Shown here: in pieces, positions 1-6,884 of the stretch
Position numbering within the stretch: position 1 is the first letter of the stretch
Layout of the letters: each line of letters opens with the position of its first letter
Notes under the pieces: model-generated
What the model was told of the DNA's origin: nothing
The model's input: only the letters and a program-made list of their open reading frames with translations
Databases searched by the model: none
Source of the DNA: Balneolaceae bacterium
GTDB taxonomy: Bacteria; Bacteroidota; Rhodothermia; Balneolales; Balneolaceae
Direction of reading: 5' to 3'
NCBI GenBank assembly: GCA_007117235.1
Contig: SKGY01000173.1
Span: 1-8,590 of the forward strand
DNA: 8,590 nucleotides
Position numbers and translations under genes: made by a program

Positions 1-404
1 ATCGGGAAGGTCAGATTGGCCTGATAGATGTCGCCTGTGCCGATCCAGTCATGCAGGCGTGCGAAAGCCCGCGCATAGGTGGCCATGTCCCATTGCGGTG
101 CAAGGCTGTGCAACGCGGCATGCCCTGCCGCCAGAGGGGCCGCGCCGGTTGGACGGTCATACACCCCGAAACACACAAGCGGCAGAATACGGGTTTCGGG
201 CATAAGCCCGTGCAGGCGCGACTCCAGCGCGTAGCCCAGCTCGTACGTGGCGTAGCCCGCAAGCCATTTGCCGCGCTTCAACGCGTCGTTCATCTGCGCA
301 AAGGCTGCTCCCACCTCTGCGGGGGTGCGCGCTGTGATCAGGTCCGGCGCATCGTCAAACCATGCGGCGCAACCCTCCGGACCTTTGTCAAACCGTATCC
401 GCAC
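1..404 (-). CDS. pabB: Aminodeoxychorismate synthase component I, 5' part only (runs off the left edge)
   Basis: PabB aminates chorismate to 4-amino-4-deoxychorismate, the first step to p-aminobenzoate and folate, in the cytoplasm with a glutaminase partner. Only the first 134 codons are present; the catalytic chorismate-binding core lies beyond base 1. The frame stays open to the edge. It reads KWLAGYATYELGYAL at residues 46-60 and GDIYQANLTFP at 124-134, both typical of PabB, the second marking entry into the chorismate-binding domain. No ATG is available in this frame. I chose the GTG at 402-404 because the protein then begins MRIRFDKGPEG, as related PabB proteins do, with AGG six bases before it. 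Upstream the frame stays open into the end of ugd, but that stretch reads as an unlikely Cys/Pro-rich peptide. The gene lies 98 bases downstream of ugd in the same direction and could be co-transcribed. Family assignment is firm; the exact start is less certain. Confidence 0.85.
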   Translation of the reverse strand, partial: MRIRFDKGPEGCAAWFDDAPDLITARTPAEVGAAFAQMNDALKRGKWLAGYATYELGYALESRLHGLMPETRILPLVCFGVYDRPTGAAPLAAGHAALHSLAPQWDMATYARAFARLHDWIGTGDIYQANLTFP

Positions 405-502
405 CTGCGACCTGCCCTTTGTTCCCAGCCTGGCACAGATAGGGCATATCCGGCACGGGGAACAGGGGGGGCATGGTGTCGCAGCAAGGCGCGCGCGGCA
501 GC

Positions 503-1669
503 CTAGTCCACCCCGAACAAATCCCGCGTCATAACCTTGTCGGCGACATCTGCCAGATCTTTGGCTTGCCGGTTCGAGATGATCAAATCGGCCTCGGCCT
601 TGAAAGCATCCAGATCGCGGATCACGCGGGAATTGAAGAAGCGCTCTTCATCCATCGCGGGTTCATAGACAATAACCTCGATCCCCTTTGCCTTGATGCG
701 CTTCATAACCCCCTGAACCGCACTTTGCCGGAAATTATCCGAACCTTCTTTCATAACAAGGCGGTAAATCCCCACAACACGCGGATGCGCCGCAATAATC
801 CGGTCTGCGATAAAATCCTTGCGGGTGCGGTTCGCCTCGACCACCGCTTTTATCAGGCTTTGTGGCACTGTGTCGTAATTGGCCAGCAATTGCTTGCTGT
901 CCTTGGGCAAGCAATAGCCGCCATACCCGAAAGAGGGGTTGTTGTAATGCGCCCCGATGCGCGGATCAAGGCAGACACCGTCAATGATCTGGCGTGTATC
1001 CAGACCACGCGACAATGCGTAGCTGTCCAACTCGTTGAAATAGGCCACGCGCAGGGCAAGATAGGTATTGGCAAACAGCTTGATCGCCTCTGCCTCTGTC
1101 GGGTCGGTAAACAGGACGGGGCAATCAGGGCTGATCGCGCCCTGACGCAGCAAATCCGCAAAAGCCTGCGCACGCGCGCTGCGTTCGCCCACCACAATGC
1201 GCGACGGGTGCAGGTTGTCGTAAAGCGCCCGGCCTTCGCGCAAAAACTCTGGCGAGAACAACAGGTTTTCGATCTGCTTCTCTTGCCGGATACGCGCAAC
1301 AAACCCGACGGGAATGGTTGACTTGATCACCATCACCGCATCGGGGGCAATGGTGCTGACCTGCTCTATCACTGCCTCGACGCTGGACGTGTCGAAGGCA
1401 TTGGTCATCGGGTCGTAATTGGTCGGTGTCGCAATGATGACGAAATCGGCCCCTGCATAGGCCAGCTTCGGGTCGGTTGTGGCGCTTAGGTCCAGCGGCT
1501 TATGGGCCAGATAGTCCTGACACTCTGCATCCACGATGGGGGATTTGCGCGCATTGATCATGTCTACACGGTCTTGCACTATGTCCAGCGCCACCACCGT
1601 GTGGTGCTGTGCCAACAAAATGGCGTTGGACAGGCCGACATACCCTAAACCCGCAACTGCTATTCTCAT
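503..1669 (-). CDS. ugd: UDP-glucose 6-dehydrogenase, short (388 aa) E. coli-like form
   Basis: This cytoplasmic enzyme oxidises UDP-glucose to UDP-glucuronate with two NAD+ turnovers and supplies precursor for exopolysaccharide, capsule or lipid sugars. The protein is 388 residues, the usual length of the compact form. It starts with the Rossmann motif GLGYVG (7-12). It then has KSTIPVG (116-122), SPEFLREG (139-146), the K197/N201 region (IKLFANTY), and [10 protein letters not shown] (248-257) with catalytic Cys253. The C-terminal UDP-binding domain carries [16 protein letters not shown] (302-317). All expected active-site residues are present, so it should be functional. The ATG at 1667-1669 places Met one residue before the first Rossmann strand; a GGGG stretch lies about 6 bases before it. 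No glycosyltransferases or polymerases are visible nearby, so the polymer it serves cannot be told. It lies 175 bases downstream of the response regulator, beyond a hairpin, and probably has its own promoter. Confidence 0.97.
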   Translation of the reverse strand: MRIAVAGLGYVGLSNAILLAQHHTVVALDIVQDRVDMINARKSPIVDAECQDYLAHKPLDLSATTDPKLAYAGADFVIIATPTNYDPMTNAFDTSSVEAVIEQVSTIAPDAVMVIKSTIPVGFVARIRQEKQIENLLFSPEFLREGRALYDNLHPSRIVVGERSARAQAFADLLRQGAISPDCPVLFTDPTEAEAIKLFANTYLALRVAYFNELDSYALSRGLDTRQIIDGVCLDPRIGAHYNNPSFGYGGYCLPKDSKQLLANYDTVPQSLIKAVVEANRTRKDFIADRIIAAHPRVVGIYRLVMKEGSDNFRQSAVQGVMKRIKAKGIEVIVYEPAMDEERFFNSRVIRDLDAFKAEADLIISNRQAKDLADVADKVMTRDLFGVD

Positions 1670-1803
1670 ACTATGCCCCTATCCTGCGCGCGCGCCGCGC
1701 TTGGGCACCAAGATCATGCACAGCGCTATGCAATGCAAGGCAGACGGCGCAGATGGTGCAAGATTATTTCATTCGGGCCACATGCAACGCCACCCCAGTG
1801 TGG

Positions 1804-1841
1804 CACCTGTGCGCGCGTCGCCCGCGCATCTGCATCAGGTG
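1804..1841 (-). terminator. Stem-loop just after the response regulator gene, possible terminator
   Basis: CACCTG (1804-1809) pairs with CAGGTG (1836-1841), and TGCGCG (1810-1815) pairs with CGCGCA (1823-1828). This gives a 12-bp stem with a 7-base bulge on one side and a 7-base loop. It begins 3 bases past the stop codon of the response regulator, where a terminator of the kinase-regulator operon would be expected. No run of U follows on the minus strand, so it is not a classical intrinsic terminator. It may only stabilise the mRNA end or slow polymerase. Confidence 0.45.
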
Positions 1842-1844
1842 GGG

Positions 1845-2522
1845 TCAGCCCATCACCAGCGGGACAGAGAGTTGGTAGCCCCGATGCCGGATCGCTTGCA
1901 GCGGTTGGCCCTGTGCGCCTGCAACTTTCAGCTTTCTGCGCAGGCGCACGATGCGCACTTCAATCGCGGCCTTGCTCAGGTCAACATCGCGCGTTGAAAT
2001 CCTGCTGATCGTCTGGAAATCCAGCCGGTTGTCAGGGGCGCGCAGGAATTCCGCCAAGAGTTCCGCTTCACTGGCAGAAAGTTGCGCCTGCCCTGCCGGT
2101 CCGGCAAGCGTCAGCGTGCCTGCGTCCAGCGTCAGCGCTTGCGGCGCGGGCTTGGCAAGGTTCAACCGCCGCGCAAGCGCCTCGACCGAGGAGGTAAGCT
2201 CTGCCGCAGAACTGGGTTTGGCCAGATAAATGTCAGCGCCACTTTCATACCCAAAGCGCCTGTCATCGGGTTCGCCACGCGCAGACAGCATGATGATTCC
2301 AACGCTGGGATTGGACGCGCGCAAGCGTTTGGCCACGCCAAGCCCGTCAACACCGGGCAGGTTAAGGTCCAGAATCACGATATCTTGCGGGCCAAGTGTT
2401 GTCTTGGCCCAGAAACTTTCAGCATCTTCAAACCCGGTCACCTGACGCCCGTCAGCCGACAAAAGATCCACCAGCGACTCGCGCAGCGAGGTGTTGTCTT
2501 CGACAATCGCTATGTGCAACAT
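1845..2522 (-). CDS. OmpR/PhoB-type two-component response regulator
   Basis: This is a cytoplasmic transcription factor activated by phosphotransfer, most likely from the kinase encoded just upstream. The receiver domain (about 2-118) has the acidic pair E8/D9, phospho-acceptor Asp52 in ILDLNLPGVDG (50-60), Ser80 in place of the conserved Thr/Ser, and Lys102 in LAKPSS. The C-terminal winged-helix domain (about 128-222) has the recognition-helix pattern IEVRIVRLRRKL (187-198) and the wing motif AIRHRGYQL (210-218), matching the family. Length (225 aa) is normal. The ATG at 2520-2522 overlaps the last 13 bases of the kinase gene, so the two are probably translationally coupled; AGGG lies about 9 bases ahead. 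Its target genes cannot be read from the sequence. The next gene, ugd, is a possible target by position only. I see no truncation or missing catalytic residue. Confidence 0.93.
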   Translation of the reverse strand: MLHIAIVEDNTSLRESLVDLLSADGRQVTGFEDAESFWAKTTLGPQDIVILDLNLPGVDGLGVAKRLRASNPSVGIIMLSARGEPDDRRFGYESGADIYLAKPSSAAELTSSVEALARRLNLAKPAPQALTLDAGTLTLAGPAGQAQLSASEAELLAEFLRAPDNRLDFQTISRISTRDVDLSKAAIEVRIVRLRRKLKVAGAQGQPLQAIRHRGYQLSVPLVMG

Positions 2523-4387
2523 GGTAAAGATACCCTGAATTCCACTGTTCCCGCGCTTGACCTGTAAAACACCTCTCCGCCAAGCAGCCGCAAAAGCCCA
2601 TCGACAATATACAGCCCCAACCCCGACCCGATCTGGTTTTTTGCTTTCGGATGGCGATAATATTTTTCAAAGACACGCGCAGGGTCTGGCATGGACGCCG
2701 CATTAACTGAATTCTCGAAATAGATCATACACAGGTTTCGATCCAAGCCGTAGCGGATATTGATTGGCGTGTCATCCTTTGCATATTTCAGGGCATTATC
2801 TATCAGATTGCTGAAGACCACTTCCAGCAACAGCGGGTCGCTTTGGACAATGCAAGACCCTGTGCCTGTTACAACAAGGCGCGCGCGCTGCGGGTTCGTG
2901 TCGCACAGGGTTTGAAGAATTGTGCCCACATCGCAGACTTCCGACTTGATAGAGTGGGTTTTCCTGTCAAGCCGGATGGCTTCGCTACATCGCTCGACAA
3001 TACCATCCAGCGCGGCAATCGCATCGGACACACGCTGTCGTTGCCGTTCGCCGAAACTTGGCACGGATATGGACATATTGACGACGGCCATTGCATTTCG
3101 TGTTTCATGCGTCAGCATGTTGATGAATTGCTCCAGGATAAGGGCTTGTTCGCGCTCTGTGTCGCGGCGCTGTTCCATTTCTGCCATCGTAATCCGTGCT
3201 GTCAGGGCATTCTCGATTAGATTGCGACCATGCAGATGCAGGATCACAAACATCAGCAGCGCAGTCACCAGACCGTGAAACATGGCCCCATAAAGTGCAC
3301 TGCCCCCGGCTTGCGATATCCCCAGCATCGCAGTGACCCAAAACAGAAGTGCTCCCGACAAAAGGGTATAAATTACCCGCATCGCTCCCAACCCCGGAGA
3401 AGCCTCATGACGCGCAGTAAAGGCGGTCAGCAAGAAAACTATCGGCGCAATTGCGACAAACATTGCATTTAATTGCAATGCAAAACTGCCCAAACCGAAC
3501 CAAAACAAAAGCATACTTACAATCATGCCAATCATCATGACATCAAACATTTTAAGGGCAAACCAAGCTGGGCGATATCGCATCAAGACAGCTTTATGAA
3601 AAATGACTGACACTATTGAAGCCAAAAAGACATTGGTTCTAAACAAGCTAGAGAAAAAATCTCTTGAATCTGGGGGAACGATTATCGCCACATAGCCAAA
3701 AAACTGTATATTATGTACAATATACACGACAAGCGTGATTGCAAACAGCCAATACAGCCTCTCTTGTGTGACAAGCGCCATCCGAACGGCCCAAAGCAGT
3801 ACAAACAACATAAGCGCCAGATACGTTGCTTGCTTTATATTGACTTGCAGGCCCAGCAACCGTGCATCTAAAAAAGGCAATACAGATATATAGGCTGCGA
3901 TTGTCCCGACAGATTCAACACGCAGGTAGTACTCCACCTCTGTTGTGCTGGGTGGCAATCGAAAGGTGCGTTGCGTTGAGGGCCAGACTTGCGCCTCCGG
4001 GGCATAGGCGCCGCTGGCGGGGTGAACAGTCCAGTCACCGTCATTTGCAGGGCCACGCTGAAACAGGGTGACATTATCCAATATCGTCGGACGGACGAGC
4101 ATCACCCCATCACTGCCATCGGGCGAGGGTGCAACCTTTATGCGCAGCCAGTAGACTGGTGATCTATACCCTTCGGCAAGAACCTGACTCGCCGGTTCGA
4201 AGGGCAGATTGACCACATCTTCAACAGTGAGAGATGCGCTTCTATCTTCCAGCTTTTCAACTGAGATGATCAATTCCGTTGCCGCAAACCCTGCCGGAAC
4301 ATGCAGCAAAAACGCCGCCAGCATGACGGCCAGCGCGCAGAGCGCGCGCCTGACCCAATGGCTGTATCGGTAAGATGCGTCACACAT
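2510..4387 (-). CDS. 7TM-DISM membrane sensor histidine kinase
   Basis: This 625-residue inner-membrane sensor kinase should phosphorylate the regulator it overlaps. A signal peptide (1 to about 35, hydrophobic 15-30, ending VPAGFAA) is followed by a periplasmic domain (about 40-175) like 7TMR-DISMED2, often a carbohydrate-type binding fold. Seven hydrophobic segments follow (about 186-204, 210-230, 250-268, 280-300, 304-324, 336-357, 365-386), typical of 7TMR-DISM receptors. A short charged helix (391-420) leads to the H-box LTHETRNAM (425-433) with phospho-acceptor His427. The ATPase domain has the N-box SNLIDNALKYA (526-536), an F-box (VFEKYYR, 572-578) and the G2 box GSGLGLYIV (587-595). 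The H-box lacks the usual Pro, and the G1 box is ENSVNAASMPDP rather than DxGxG; I believe similar variants occur in related kinases. The signal sensed is unknown. The ATG at 4385-4387 has no strong Shine-Dalgarno sequence. Codons for residues about 223-303 are unusually AT-rich. Confidence 0.92.
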   Translation of the reverse strand: MCDASYRYSHWVRRALCALAVMLAAFLLHVPAGFAATELIISVEKLEDRSASLTVEDVVNLPFEPASQVLAEGYRSPVYWLRIKVAPSPDGSDGVMLVRPTILDNVTLFQRGPANDGDWTVHPASGAYAPEAQVWPSTQRTFRLPPSTTEVEYYLRVESVGTIAAYISVLPFLDARLLGLQVNIKQATYLALMLFVLLWAVRMALVTQERLYWLFAITLVVYIVHNIQFFGYVAIIVPPDSRDFFSSLFRTNVFLASIVSVIFHKAVLMRYRPAWFALKMFDVMMIGMIVSMLLFWFGLGSFALQLNAMFVAIAPIVFLLTAFTARHEASPGLGAMRVIYTLLSGALLFWVTAMLGISQAGGSALYGAMFHGLVTALLMFVILHLHGRNLIENALTARITMAEMEQRRDTEREQALILEQFINMLTHETRNAMAVVNMSISVPSFGERQRQRVSDAIAALDGIVERCSEAIRLDRKTHSIKSEVCDVGTILQTLCDTNPQRARLVVTGTGSCIVQSDPLLLEVVFSNLIDNALKYAKDDTPINIRYGLDRNLCMIYFENSVNAASMPDPARVFEKYYRHPKAKNQIGSGLGLYIVDGLLRLLGGEVFYRSSAGTVEFRVSLPCCT

Positions 4388-4688
4388 CAGGCTGGAATCG
4401 CATGTTCTTTTGTACCCGTCCGGTCAAAGCGTTCGCTGCCTAAAAGGATTTCCACCCCATCACTAGAGGTCTTTTGTTGGAAAACCAAGCGAACGCGCAG
4501 CACCCTTTGCGGGGTGACCAGCGAACTATCCTTATCCGCGCCGTTATGTCCTTATAGCGGAACCGCATCCGAAAGATGTCTTCAAACCGCCCAAAAAAAC
4601 ACCTACAAAAGCCAACACTACACCATGTCACTTGCATGTGGCTTGGCGAAGCCGACATCATAGCAAGTTTGCGAAAAGGATATCGCCG
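4388..4688. promoter_or_regulatory. Divergent intergenic region between kinase operon and small plus-strand gene
   Basis: This 301-base stretch lies between two divergently read genes and must hold both promoters; I cannot place either with confidence. Several dyads are visible. GCGTTCGC (4429-4436) is matched by its reverse complement GCGAACGC (4489-4496). CCGTTAT (4541-4547) can pair with ATAGCGG (4554-4560), counting one G-T pair, around a 6-base loop. GGCTT (4640-4644) pairs with AAGCC (4649-4653). A weak -35-like TTGCAT (4632-4637) with CATCAT (4656-4661) 18 bases on could serve the plus-strand gene. Small open frames here, such as a 73-codon minus-strand one, read like noise and are not called. 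Confidence 0.4.
4676..4680 (+). promoter_or_regulatory. Ribosome binding site of the small plus-strand gene
   Basis: AAGGA lies 8 bases before the ATG at 4689. It favours that start over the ATG at 4632 in the same frame, which would add 19 residues (MHVAWRSRHH and onward) with no such site in front. Confidence 0.65.
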
Positions 4689-5060
4689 ATGTATGACGAT
4701 CTTGACCTATTGCATAAAGCAACGCGCGGGTATCCACCAGCGCAATGCTCGATCGCCCAGATTTTGCGAGATCGGCATCCAAAAGTGCGCGTGCGGCGCG
4801 AATTTCTTGAAAGCCCCTTGCTAGAGCGTGTCACGCTAGAGCAGCTTGTCTCTGACGCATTCGCGCTTAGCGATTTCCTTGATGCTTGCAGGCACCTTCC
4901 CCATTGCGGCGAAACGTCTATCCGGCGCTTGCGCGAAGTTCTGAAAACCGAACTGTCATTGCTGCGGTTGCACAATACCGCCGCCGCGCAAACAGCTATC
5001 GGGGCCAAGGTGACCCTGATAGATTATACATTCCAGTACCCAAGATGGAGCTGTGGTTGA
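4689..5060 (+). CDS. Small protein of unknown function (123 aa)
   Basis: I do not recognise this protein. It is the only plus-strand gene called here. From MYDDLDLLHKATRGYP on, the composition is that of a real soluble, mostly helical protein with mixed charge, for example ILRDRHPKVRVRREFLE (about residues 24-40) and RRLREVLKTELSLLRLH (about 80-96). There are no membrane segments, signal peptide or obvious motif. The ATG at 4689 was preferred over 4632 because AAGGA precedes it at 8 bases. The last residues (FQYPRWSCG) are encoded inside a strong stem-loop, with the stop codon in its loop. The C-terminus may therefore have been altered by insertion of the neighbouring IS-derived unit. It converges on istB with a 25-base gap. 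A real coding region is likely; whether it is full length is open. Confidence 0.6.
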   Translation: MYDDLDLLHKATRGYPPAQCSIAQILRDRHPKVRVRREFLESPLLERVTLEQLVSDAFALSDFLDACRHLPHCGETSIRRLREVLKTELSLLRLHNTAAAQTAIGAKVTLIDYTFQYPRWSCG

Positions 5061-5077
5061 CCCGACCACCCATCTTG
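5041..5077. terminator. Stem-loop between two convergent genes, likely two-way terminator or element end
   Basis: CAAGATGG (5041-5048) pairs perfectly with CCATCTTG (5070-5077), and inside it GTGGT (5053-5057) pairs with ACCAC (5065-5069). The result is 13 bp with a 4-base bulge (AGCT) and a 7-base loop. It lies 8 bases beyond the istB stop and covers the stop codon of the plus-strand gene. In the plus direction it is followed by CGCGCCCTTTAATTT, a weak T-rich tail. It would suit a shared terminator for convergent genes. Alternatively it marks the end of the IS21-derived segment. Confidence 0.55.
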
Positions 5078-5085
5078 CGCGCCCT

Positions 5086-5868
5086 TTAATTTCGCAAAAG
5101 CCTTGAAAAACTGGGCTTGTTGAAAAGCGAGGGCGCGGGAGCCTGCTGTTTGCGCATGGACGGCCCATCAAGGGCGATGCGGTGCGATTGATGCACCAAC
5201 CTGTCAAGGATCGCATCGGCCAGAGTGGGGTCGCCGATGATGTCATACCACTTGTCCACAGGAAGCTGGCTTGTGATGATCGTGGCCTTGCGGTTATAGC
5301 GCGCATCCACGATTTCCATCAGGTCGCGCCGCTGGCTTGCAGTCATGATATCCGGGCCCCAGTCATCCAGAATCAGCACCTCGGAACGCGCAATCTTGCG
5401 AAACAGTCGCTCGAAACTGCCATCATCGCGCGCGGCATCCAGATCGCTGAACAGTTGTGGCATGCGGAAATACAGAACCGCTCTGCCCTGACGGCAGGCC
5501 TCATGCCCAAGGGCGCATGCGAGATACGACTTGCCCACGCCGCAAGGCCCCGTAATCAGAACCGATCTGTAGCTGTCGATCCAGCCGCCATCCGCCAGCG
5601 TCTGAAACGCTGCCCGATCAAGGCGGCGGACCGTGCTGTAGTCTACATTCTCCATGCATGCAGTGTCATCGCGCAGCTTTGCAGCACGCAAACGCGCCTC
5701 GGCGCGGCGGGCGTTGCGCTGGTTGTTTTCCCGCTCGACCATCTGCGTGACCCAATCTACGGGGTCCAGCTTGCGGCTTCGGCTTTGGGCGAACAATTCC
5801 GCGAAAGTGTCCGCCATTGCATCCAGCTTGAGCGCGCGCAGCGCCTCATAAGTGGGGTGATCGACCAT
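5086..5868 (-). CDS. istB: IstB-family AAA+ ATPase (IS21-type helper), intact
   Basis: IstB is the ATP-dependent DNA-binding helper of IS21 transposition, related to the DnaC helicase loader. It assembles on target DNA and stimulates the IstA transposase. The 260-residue length is normal. An N-terminal helical region (1-75) is followed by Walker A GPCGVGKS (107-114; Cys where Thr is common), Walker B VLILDDWG (164-171), sensor-1 region TIITSQLP (196-203), the DAILDRLVHQSHRI segment (218-231) holding likely arginine-finger and sensor residues, and the family signature GPSMRK (235-240). All ATPase motifs look intact. The ATG at 5866-5868 has a good ribosome site, GGAG (5876-5879), at 7 bases, inside the 14-base gap after the upstream gene. 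This spacing is as in istAB operons. The partner, however, is not a normal IstA: it keeps only the IstA tail. So this ATPase probably no longer drives transposition by itself. Confidence 0.95.
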   Translation of the reverse strand: MVDHPTYEALRALKLDAMADTFAELFAQSRSRKLDPVDWVTQMVERENNQRNARRAEARLRAAKLRDDTACMENVDYSTVRRLDRAAFQTLADGGWIDSYRSVLITGPCGVGKSYLACALGHEACRQGRAVLYFRMPQLFSDLDAARDDGSFERLFRKIARSEVLILDDWGPDIMTASQRRDLMEIVDARYNRKATIITSQLPVDKWYDIIGDPTLADAILDRLVHQSHRIALDGPSMRKQQAPAPSLFNKPSFSRLLRN

Positions 5869-5882
5869 TCAGCCTCTCCATT

Positions 5883-6884
5883 TCAATGAAAATAATCCGC
5901 GCCACGAATGTTGCCGTGCGCGATTGTTTGCGTGTCAGGCGCGTTGTCTGCGGGTGGCGTTTCCTGAGTTTCCTTCAGAAAGGACATGACAGCCGACAGC
6001 GAACAGGTGTTCAGTTTCAACGCGTGCGCGCATGCAGCGTCCAGCCGCGCGGCATCCGCGTGCGTCTCGAGCGTGAGAAGCTCTGTGCACTCGGCGATCC
6101 CCTGATCTTGATCCGCCGCATTCAGCAACATGGTCCGCACCAGCGCGGCCACATTCGGGCCAATTTCCCCGGCCTTCAGCCGCAGCCCCGCCATGACATC
6201 GACATGACAGACAACTGGTGCCTGCTCCTCGCGCGCCTGCACCTCTTGGCGCGGGCGCTTTGCCGCGCGGGCTGCGCGCGAAGGCGCGGCACGCGGGGTC
6301 TGCTGTGGACTCTCGGGCACCTCGGTTTCAGCAAGCAGGCGCGCAGGTTCCTTCTCCGACCGCAAGGCAAGGTGGATTATCTTCTGTACCTTGCTGCGGA
6401 TCCCGAACAGTGCGGGCTGCAAAGCGTGGCCCGCCTCATCTGCCGGTACGCTCTCAGCGCCCGATGGGCTGTCTTCCACTGGTGGCGCCTCAGCGTCACT
6501 GCCGAAGGTTTCAACCTGCGGTCGTGGCCTGCCTGTGTCCCGGCCAACGCGGTTGCTTAACCTGTCCAGCTCTTCGCGCAGCAGCATGACTTGCGCGCTG
6601 CGCCGTGTGGCGACAGGGTCACCGCCCATGTCAATAATTTGACGGTTCCGCGCAGCAACCTGTCTGGCCTCTGCCAAGGAAAGTTCTGGGAAAGCGCCCA
6701 AAACTATTTCGCGCTCTCTGCGAGAGAATTCTATCCGTTGGACCCAGACCCTTGTTCCATTGGGTGTTGTGCGCAGAAACAAACGGCTAAGACCGCGTGC
6801 GGGGTTGGCTTGCTGCCCCAAGGGCCGCATGGTTGCCATAGGCCCCGAATCGGCGCGTTCAGTGATGTGCTGTTTTTGTTGCAT
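5883..6884 (-). CDS. Chimeric protein: integrase arm-binding (DUF4102-like) domain fused to IstA C-terminal tail
   Basis: From the ATG at 6884 the protein has 333 residues. Residues about 30-98 resemble the N-terminal arm-type DNA-binding domain of tyrosine integrases: LFLRTTPNGTRVWVQRI, then LGAFPELSLAEARQVAA and a GGDP ending. There is no integrase catalytic domain. Then comes a linker with an acidic, Pro-rich part (about 129-150) and an Ala/Arg-rich basic part (about 197-217). Residues about 230-333 match the end of IS21 IstA: a GEIGPNVAALVRTML helix, ARLDAACAHALKLNTCSLSAV, and the terminal HGNIRGADYFH. IstA's helix-turn-helix and DDE domains are absent, so it cannot transpose as IstA does. 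Its stop lies 14 bases before istB, as in istAB. The frame is also open up to an ATG at 7085, but that part holds a palindrome and reads as noncoding. The true start may be 6884, 6839 or 6830. Domain calls are by eye. Confidence 0.75.
   Translation of the reverse strand: MQQKQHITERADSGPMATMRPLGQQANPARGLSRLFLRTTPNGTRVWVQRIEFSRREREIVLGAFPELSLAEARQVAARNRQIIDMGGDPVATRRSAQVMLLREELDRLSNRVGRDTGRPRPQVETFGSDAEAPPVEDSPSGAESVPADEAGHALQPALFGIRSKVQKIIHLALRSEKEPARLLAETEVPESPQQTPRAAPSRAARAAKRPRQEVQAREEQAPVVCHVDVMAGLRLKAGEIGPNVAALVRTMLLNAADQDQGIAECTELLTLETHADAARLDAACAHALKLNTCSLSAVMSFLKETQETPPADNAPDTQTIAHGNIRGADYFH

Larger units (their letters stand above)
5086..6884 (-). mobile_element. IS21-derived segment (rearranged istA tail plus istB), no clear ends
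   Basis: The istB gene and the IstA tail just upstream show descent from an IS21-family element. The front two-thirds of istA has been replaced by integrase-type sequence. I found no terminal inverted repeats or target duplications by eye around 4950-5085 or 6885-7137, so it does not look like a complete, mobile copy. The limits given are only those of the two genes. Confidence 0.65.

Noticed and set aside
420..464. Inverted repeat TGTTCCC (420-426) and GGGAACA (458-464) between ugd and pabB.
   Set aside because: The loop is over 30 bases and there is no T-run, so it is too weak to call a terminator.
370..470. Plus-strand peptide RIRTCDLPFV in this interval looks like the familiar mistranslation of a tRNA gene, suggesting a tRNA on the minus strand.
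   Set aside because: On the minus strand there is no GGTTCGAATCC-type T-arm, no D-arm and no matching acceptor stem; the resemblance is limited to a few bases.
405..474. Cys-rich reading CPPCSPCRICPIC in the frame upstream of pabB, and a 28-codon frame from the ATG at 474.
   Set aside because: The Cys-rich part has no start codon and is not seen in PabB proteins; the 28-codon frame shows no recognisable product. Both fit chance translation of the leader.
473..1321. Long plus-strand open frame of 282 codons opposite ugd.
   Set aside because: It is the antisense of ugd, whose family motifs are unmistakable; the plus-strand product resembles nothing and comes from high-GC codon bias.
5182..5889. 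Plus-strand open frame of 235 codons opposite istB.
   Set aside because: It is antisense to the well-supported IstB gene and lacks protein-like motifs.
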